This document shows positions 57,784 through 64,000 of a stretch of 64,000 nucleotides of DNA, piece by piece. Under the pieces are notes generated by a model that had not been told where the DNA came from, searched no databases, and worked only from the letters and a program-made list of their open reading frames with translations. Source of the DNA: Cerrena zonata. Taxonomy: Eukaryota > Basidiomycota > Agaricomycetes > Polyporales > Cerrenaceae. The position numbers and the translations under genes are program-made. Each line of letters opens with the position of its first letter. Positions within the stretch are counted from its first letter, which is position 1. The DNA lies in contig JASBNA010000030.1 of assembly GCA_038087015.1 (NCBI GenBank), positions 186,001 through 250,000 on the forward strand, written 5' to 3'.

Positions 57784-60201
57784 ATGTGGTCCTCTTCCCT
57801 CGCCCTCCTTGCGGCAGCATCTCCCGTACTTGCAGGTGTACATGAGATATGGTGGAACCTCACCTATGTCGAGAATGCTATGCCTGATGGTCTGGCTCCG
57901 CGTAGAGTAATTGGTGTCAACGGTACTTGGCCGTAAGTAGCTAAATCTTGTTCTTGCATATCGAAGTGATCCCAATTGTTTTGTCTGAGGTAGACCACCG
58001 CCGATGGATGTCAACGATACTGACATGCTCGTCGTGCATACCCTGAACTCCCTGGATGAACCTGCAACTCTTCATCACCATGGTATGTTCTTCAACTCTA
58101 CCGGATGGATGGATGGCGCTATGGGTGTCAGTCAATGGTAAGGCTTCGACAATCTCCTGGGTGTGTTTGGATCTGATTTCGATGTAGTGGTATCCCTCCC
58201 GGCGACTCGTTCGACTACGTCATTCCCGTAAATACTTCTGGTCAGTGGGGTTCCTACTGGGTTCACTCCCATGCGAAGGTTAGTTTTAAAATATATATTC
58301 TTGGCTTGAATCGTGTTGCTTACCCTGAAATCGGTAGGGACAATACGTCGATGGTCTTCGTGCACCGTTACTTGTGCACCCCAAACAGGAGAAGCATCAG
58401 TATGACGAGGAATTCACTGTCGTTCTTGGTGACTGGTACCACGATGAACATGCAGTTCTTTTGAAGCAATTCATTAATGTCGCTAACCCTGGTGGTGCCG
58501 AGCCAGTTCCTGGTCAGTCTTTATTCCAAATTGCTTCGTTTTTGCTCTTTTTGCTTACAGTCGCCTGTTAGACTCTGCATTGGTTTACTTCGCACAAAAT
58601 GCTACTTACCTCGGTCCTATTGCTGGTACATCACCAGACCCCATCACAGCAGCAGTCGGTTTCAACGAGAATGCGACCCTGCCTTTCCAACCAGGAAAGA
58701 CCTATCGTTTGCGTGTCATCAACACTAGTGCCTTCGCTGCGTTCTTCTTCTGGATTGACGGACACGAAATGCGTATCATCGAGGCCGATGGCGTAAGTAC
58801 CGGTCCAGCCTTATGGTGTTAGAGTACGGAGACTGATTCGGAAATTGATAGACGGATGTCAACGAGGCTCCCACCGACTTGATCAGTGTCACTGTCGCCC
58901 AGCGATACTCCGTCCTCGTCACTGCCCGGAATGACACCTCGTCAAACTGGGCCATTCACGCTAACATGGACACTGACATGTTTGATACCGTCCCCGACGC
59001 ATTGAACCCTAGTAAGTTAGCCTTATTGTCAGATATACACAACAATAATCTCACCAACATTTCCCTAGATGTCACCACTTCCATCACCTACAACGCCTCC
59101 GCCCCCCTTACCGACCTAGGATTCATCGATGCCTACCATGACGTTGACGATCTTTCCCTCGTTCCTCTTGTTGTAGAGGCTTTGCCCCCTGCGACCAAGA
59201 CGATCGAACTTGAAGTTCTCTTCGATACTATGGACGACGGTACCAACAGGGCCATGTTCAACATGCTTACCTTCAACACACCCATTGTCCCTGCTACATT
59301 GTCTGAGCTGACACTTGGTGAAAACGCCACAGTGCAAGAAGCCTATGGACCTTACAGTTTCGTGATCGATCATTTGGACGTTTTCGATATCGTTCTCAAG
59401 AACGGTGATGCTGGAAAACATCCTTTGTGAGCTTCGACAAACATTTCTATCGATACTTGAACATAGGGACTGACTTCGTATTGATCTCCTTATCAGCCAT
59501 TTACACGGGCACAAGATGCAACTTGTCGGTAGGGCTGAAGATTACACTTCGGACAATGTCACCCTCAACCCACCGCTTGTTGAGGGTCAGGCGAACCCCA
59601 TGCGTCGTGACACAGTTCAAGTCCCCTCGATGAACTCTGTAACGCTTCGTGTCGTCGCTGACAACCCCGGTGTTTGGTTGTTCCACTGTAAGCTATCAAG
59701 GTTTTCCCAGATTGAGCGTTCAACTGACCTTTGTTATCTGATTTACAGGTCACATTGAATGGCATTTGGAAGTTGGTCTTGCGGTCCAATTCATTGAGGC
59801 TCCAGTGCAAGCCCAAGAGCGAGACACCATCCCACAGGTCATTTATGACCAATGTCAAGCTCAAGGCATTCCTATCTCAGGAAACGCCGCTGGCCACGCA
59901 TCAGCCACTGATCTGTCGGGATTGCCTGCTGGACCATTCCCACAAATTTTGGGATGGAGGCCAAGGGGTATTGGTGCCATGGCGGGGTGAGTTTTTGAGC
60001 TTTCTTCCACAAAAAGCGACGTCTTCCTGACGAGAAATTTCTAGATGTGTTTTGACCGCAGTTATTGGTATGCTGACTGTGACTTGGTACGCTCTCGGTG
60101 GTCACATCTCTGAGGAAGAGATGGAACATGAAGCCCGGGAACAGCAGGAGGCGAAGGCGAAGAGAGGACGTTTCTTCGGTCTTCTCAAGCCCAAGGCCTA
60201 A
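57784..60201 (+). CDS. FET3: Multicopper ferroxidase Fet3
   Basis: Plasma-membrane ferroxidase that oxidises Fe(II) for transfer to Ftr1. ATG 57784; ten exons with short canonical introns. A signal peptide (MWSSSLALLAAASPVLAG) leads to the cupredoxin domains. Copper sites: LHHHGMFFNSTGWMDG, YWVHSHAKGQYVDGLRAP, KHPFHLHGHKMQLVGR and VWLFHCHIEWHLEVGLAV. NPGGAEPVP contains the Glu corresponding to the Fe(II)-binding Glu of yeast Fet3 (from memory). Many NxS/T glycosylation sites. A C-terminal TM (VLTAVIGMLTVTWYALGG) and a basic tail KRGRFFGLLKPKA end at TAA 60199-60201. The membrane anchor and the Glu argue for a ferroxidase rather than a laccase. The gene is intact and divergent to FTR1. Confidence 0.95.
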
Positions 60202-60506
60202 ATGCGCTCGACGATATAATTAGGTCGTTGCGCATTCATGATACTGAGACGCTCTTACTCACGAGATGATAAGATGATATGTTTTTGTCACATTACGTTT
60301 CTCTATTCCACGATTTCGGTTTTTGTATGCTGTCTAACTGGATAAAAATGCCATTAGTGCATATGTATTTTCCTACCCGCATCAGATACGATTATCTCTA
60401 GAACAATACAAGCATAAAGCATAGTATTAGTGTCGGTTGGTAGGTTACACGAGTGATCGCGTTATATATAGAACGGAACAGGTAAGTTCAAGATGGATTA
60501 GGAGCG

Positions 60507-61783
60507 TCATAGGTAACGTTTGTAGGCTGCTTTCCATGCCTTCTTCGCATCTTTCTCGATGACGTCCTATTTAGCGTGAAGTTAGCTGTTGAGATTAAGC
60601 ACATTGATGCACATACACCATGACACGGGATAATTCGTTCAAAATCCCAGAATGCAACGGTCTTGGCGTTTCTTTGCATTGCCCTGAAACAAGAGACATC
60701 ACGTTAAGCACGACTAGTTACCCTGCCGCGGACATGTTGTTATACTCTGTGTTTTTACCCTGCGCCCAAAGGAACCGTTGGAGCCCTTGACTGTAAGGGT
60801 CAAATTTCGGGAAGAAGAATGGAAGTTTGGGAGGCGTCTTGGATTGAGAGTGCTATAAAAGAATTGTCAACTTTTTGCCACGTGAAAAGACCTTATTTAC
60901 TTACCTGTTCGTTAGCAGGCAGGTTGAAGACCAAGTCGGCGACTATAAGTGTCTTGGATGGGAGATGAAACCAGGCTACATCCTTCTTCGCAAATCCAGA
61001 GAAATAGCTGAGAACCCATCGCAGGTGGGGAGTGAGTACATATTTACTAGTACATATTAGCGGAAAATGATCTGACCATGATTGAATCTATACGGGAAAG
61101 ACTGAAGGTTAGACTAATATATTATTAGCGATATAAATTCCTGCCTCGTCCTCAAAGCCGTATTTGGTGTCCTCCCAGTCAACACCGTACACTGTCGTAT
61201 TCAGCGGTAGGTTGTTTGGTTAGGTAAAGAAAATACTTACATCCGTCGAATCTCCAGTCTTCTTTCTTCTTTGCCTCAAGTCCGTCTACACCAATCATGA
61301 CAGCTGCTGGGTAAGCCCTTTTCCATTGGGCTGAAACATAGAGTCAGTGTCAATGTAAGTGCCCCATATATACTTTACTTACATAAGAAAAAATGGTGAT
61401 CAACATTGGCTGCGAGAATATATCTGTATGTATGCGCGTTATTCTCCTGATGTTTCAGTACGATAGGAGACGACATCGAACCCCACCGTGCCCATCTTGT
61501 CAATGGCATCCTTTGTCTCCGCGGTGAAGGGTGTCGAAGCAACTATCCAAAGTAATCCGCTGGTGAGCTTTATAGCAGTCGAACGTCCCCCGATTGCGAA
61601 TAATCCGAAGAATCGGGTGAATGGTCTGTAAAGGTTGCTTTATGTTGTAAATGATCCAACACGGTTCCCAACACGTACGATGAGAAGATGGTGACCTCCG
61701 GGGTAATCTACCAAAACGTTTAATCCCCATTGGACCCATCCGTCAATTAACCCACATACCTCGCGTATCACGATTTCAGACAT
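60507..61783 (-). CDS. DUF4336 family protein
   Basis: ATG 61783; a short exon (MSEIVIRE), then ITPEVTIFSS and PFTRFFGLFAIGGRSTAIKL with VASTPFTAETKDAIDKMGTV. Next come AANVDHHFFL, AQWKRAYPAAVMIGVDGLEA, WRFDG, VYGVDWEDTKYGFEDEAGI, YFSGFAKKDVAWFHLPSKTL with IVADLVFNLPANEQ, HSQSKTPPKLPFFFPKFD and VIEKDAKKAWKAAYKRYL, ending TGA 60507-60509. This is the DUF4336 layout, a metallo-beta-lactamase-like fold family of unknown substrate with conserved VDHHFFL and YGFEDE blocks. About eight short introns. No damage seen. It may be cytosolic, as no signal peptide is visible. Confidence 0.8.
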
Positions 61784-62453
61784 ACTGGTGGTAACAAGAA
61801 GTCCGAGGGTATGGAGTAAGAGGAGGATTGTGAGGATTGTGTACTTACATGCTACAGCATGGGTTGCACGTACTGTCTTTTTGACGCTACTCACGCTTAC
61901 TGGCAGGAGTCCGAGTGGGCAACACGCGTTGCCAGAAGCAAAGGAGGTTGACTGAGAAGCTGATCACATCAAGGGAATGTTGGTATAGATAACTCGTACT
62001 CTTGGTTGAGGCCATGCGTCGGCCATAGGTATGTGCTATACACAAATTCGAGAGCTTTCTTTGACAAACACAACAAGAAGTAAGGACTTACAATGCACCA
62101 GACGCAGTCGTCACACACATACCGTGGATGACTGTCTACAGCGCCGATATCTTACACTCGTGTGTGCAGTCTTAATTAGTAGGCTCAGACTGTAATTGGG
62201 TGAGTTCATCATGCCAAGCTGTACAAGCATGTGCGAGAAGTCTTTCGTTACGGTGTTTAAGGCAGGAAACAAGGTTTATAAGACTGGCTACATACGTCAC
62301 CACTGTACAGCGCCGCTCAGCGGTTATGCACATCATACCGAATTTGGAAAGTGTCTACGTTCAACGCTCTCGTACAAGTACTATAGTAAGACACGGTAGA
62401 CAGCTTTCAACAGCTGATAGGTTCAATATCGATGTTAAGGTTCCCTTGCTATT
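61784..62453. other. Intergenic region
   Basis: Promoter of the DUF4336 gene and 3' end of the expansin-like gene. A spliced alternative end of the latter may extend here. No other feature seen. Confidence 0.4.
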
Positions 62454-63348
62454 TCAATTATGAGTATCTAAATAATTGCTATTATCACTGATACTCACAA
62501 ATGTAGACAATTGACTTCGAGCAGTCGTTGCTATATCAAAGGCATTGATGCCACTCGCTTCACATGCTTCTCGCGGGTTGATAGTCTATATTTTGTCCTC
62601 AAAACATTAGTAATTAGTATATCAATTGTTTTCCTCGGAACTTACCCCGCCAAATTGCGGGATTTTGCAATAGTTTGCCGGATGTGTTGCAGGGCACCTG
62701 GAAGTATTCAATTACATTTCGTAACAAGAGAAATGTGAGACGTACGCATCCACAATTTTAACTTTGATTGTTTTCCCAGAGCACGATCCCACTACTTCAC
62801 CATCCAGGGACCCCGTGCATCGAATATTGAAGCACTGAAGCTACATTGAGTCTCTAGGTATACTTGAAGGTATTGTATATTCTCACGTGTCCACATTGCT
62901 GCTCATCAGGACACGCAGCTAAATATAATGAGGTCAGGCCCCTCGCATGCACATTCTCATAATGGAGACTTACGACCAATACAATTCACACAGCTACCTC
63001 GACCATCGCACTTACTAGCGTCCTGCGTCCCTTGACAGCGGGCCCCAATCCAAAGAGGGGACAAGTCGCTCATAGCAGCGGCAAAGATCCCGTTCCCCTG
63101 GCTATTGTTTGGAGGGAAGCCTATGTTACGATCGTTTATTAAGATTAACATAAAGACCAATAAATACACACCTGCACAAGCAACACCGCTTTGAGAGTTG
63201 AACTGGAAATTATTGTATTATCAATGTGAAGAGCATGCTGAAGGTATGAACAACTGACGTCATTGAAAGTTGTGACACCAGAGACCGCGAGAACACCAGT
63301 CAAATTGGTCAATAGAGAGAGGGCTACAGCGGCAATAATAACAGACAT
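62454..63348 (-). CDS. Secreted expansin-like (double-psi beta-barrel) protein
   Basis: ATG 63348 with signal peptide MSVIIAAVALSLLTNLTGVL. Exons then read VSGVTTFND, FNSQSGVACAGFPPNNSQGN, GIFAAAMSDLSPLWIGARCQ, DASKCDGRGSCVNCIG, ACPDEQQCGH, CFNIRCTGSLDGEVVGSCSG, IKVKIVDACPATHPANYCKI and TINPREACEASGINAFDIAT, with TARSQLST near the end. The TFND start, regularly spaced cysteines and the VKIVDACP..YC strand match RlpA-like/expansin-like DPBB proteins secreted by basidiomycetes on plant or fungal walls. The stop at 62454-62456 assumes no further splice; a donor GTGAGT lies just before it. About seven introns. No expansin C-terminal CBM63 domain is visible, so it is a single-domain member. Confidence 0.72.
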
Positions 63349-64000
63349 TCTGAACCAAGGCATATATTCAGGCTGCGTTCCGGTACACAGTTCTCACCTT
63401 CTTATATACGACATCTGAGGAGCTATAGTTAACTCTTCGCTCCAATAGAGTATTACCTCCGGTGAGAATGTTGGGAACTTTTCTTGAATAGGCAAACGTC
63501 ACGAGAGCACCACTTGAAGAGTTAATATTATGGGTTTACAATGGGTCCGAGAGTCCTGAGATTATACCTACTGCAATATGCTGCGGAGTCATAGAGCCCC
63601 TGCTGTAGTACTGGCTGCCTAAGGATGTATAAAAGTAAAAGTAAAAGTAAAAGTAAAAGTAAAACATCATTAGCATTTTTCTTCAAGTTGAAGCGAGGCC
63701 AAAAAAGCCCCGGCGTAAGTTTATCAGCATTGAAGCCTCTCTACGATTGGATCCCAGTCTTCTTGCTCGTAATCGGCTCTCGGGGTCATCATTTGGAAGC
63801 TGGTGTCCACCCAACTCTTGTTTATCGTCAGAATCGAATAAGAGCCAGAGAGGTTACTGGACGTGACAGGTCCCTTGGCTGCATAGTGTATGACATAGTA
63901 CAGCAAGATACACTGGTTTCGGTAATAACTTAACAGAGAGTATAACGGGTAAAGGTCAGGATGAACATTTTCGACGTGTCAGTGAGAGATACAGCCGGCA
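63349..64000. other. Window end; no gene recognised
   Basis: Promoter of the expansin-like gene and spacer. Contains a hexamer repeat (63631-63660). The plus-strand frame 63625-63933 is built on that repeat. Confidence 0.45.
63631..63660 (+). repeat. (AAAAGT)5 microsatellite
   Basis: Five perfect AAAAGT units, followed by another AAAA. Confidence 0.85.

Noticed and set aside
57784..60201. Laccase instead of ferroxidase
   Set aside because: The C-terminal membrane anchor, the AEPVP glutamate and the FTR1 neighbour all point to Fet3.

Overview
The window is nuclear DNA of a filamentous basidiomycete, most likely an agaricomycete mushroom. Genes are interrupted by many short (about 50-65 bp) GT-AG introns. 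Several protein families are ones I know as expanded or typical in Agaricomycetes: BTB proteins with a CSPKSxYR motif, F-box/LRR proteins, four-TM proteins, SWIM-finger MULE transposases and hendecad coiled-coil proteins. No rRNA, tRNA or CRISPR array was recognised. All assignments come from reading translations by eye; no database search was possible.

Layout. 0-9 kb: a four-TM membrane protein, a 5'-truncated serine hydroxymethyltransferase, a small zinc-ribbon protein, an F-box protein (-) and a C2H2 zinc-finger protein. 9-13 kb: the first BTB paralogue and a carboxylesterase-like gene whose nucleophile serine is replaced by glycine. 13-20 kb: gene-poor DNA, a 20-bp tandem repeat and a complete-looking MULE/SWIM transposase. 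20-29 kb: two uncharacterised (-) genes, then a housekeeping block with RNA14 (mRNA 3'-end processing), SEC65/SRP19 (signal recognition particle) and a JTB-like membrane protein. 28.7-32.6 kb: a gene-poor stretch with an 82-bp-spaced duplication. 32.6-41.5 kb: low-complexity proteins, two more BTB paralogues (-) and two weak small-gene candidates. 42-48 kb: a protein built from 11-residue repeats, a Rossmann-fold oxidoreductase and GCN5. 48-54 kb: formate dehydrogenase (-) and a C2H2-plus-RING protein. 55-60 kb: the reductive iron-uptake pair FTR1 (-) and FET3 (+), divergently transcribed. 60.5-63.4 kb: a DUF4336 protein (-) and an expansin-like secreted protein (-).

The clearest functional unit is FTR1-FET3: a ferroxidase and its permease share a 1.2-kb divergent promoter carrying three exact ATCWGATAA motifs, the consensus reported for iron-responsive fungal GATA repressors (SreA/Sre1/Fep1/Urbs1 class). 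A fourth copy lies alone at 54.1 kb.

A second theme is damage. SHMT lacks its N-terminal third. The esterase lacks its nucleophile and has an apparent -1 shift. GCN5 has a one-base loss in an A run. Formate dehydrogenase has three apparent +1 shifts. The one-base changes lie at or beside short homopolymers or short repeats, so uncorrected sequencing errors are a serious alternative to pseudogenes.
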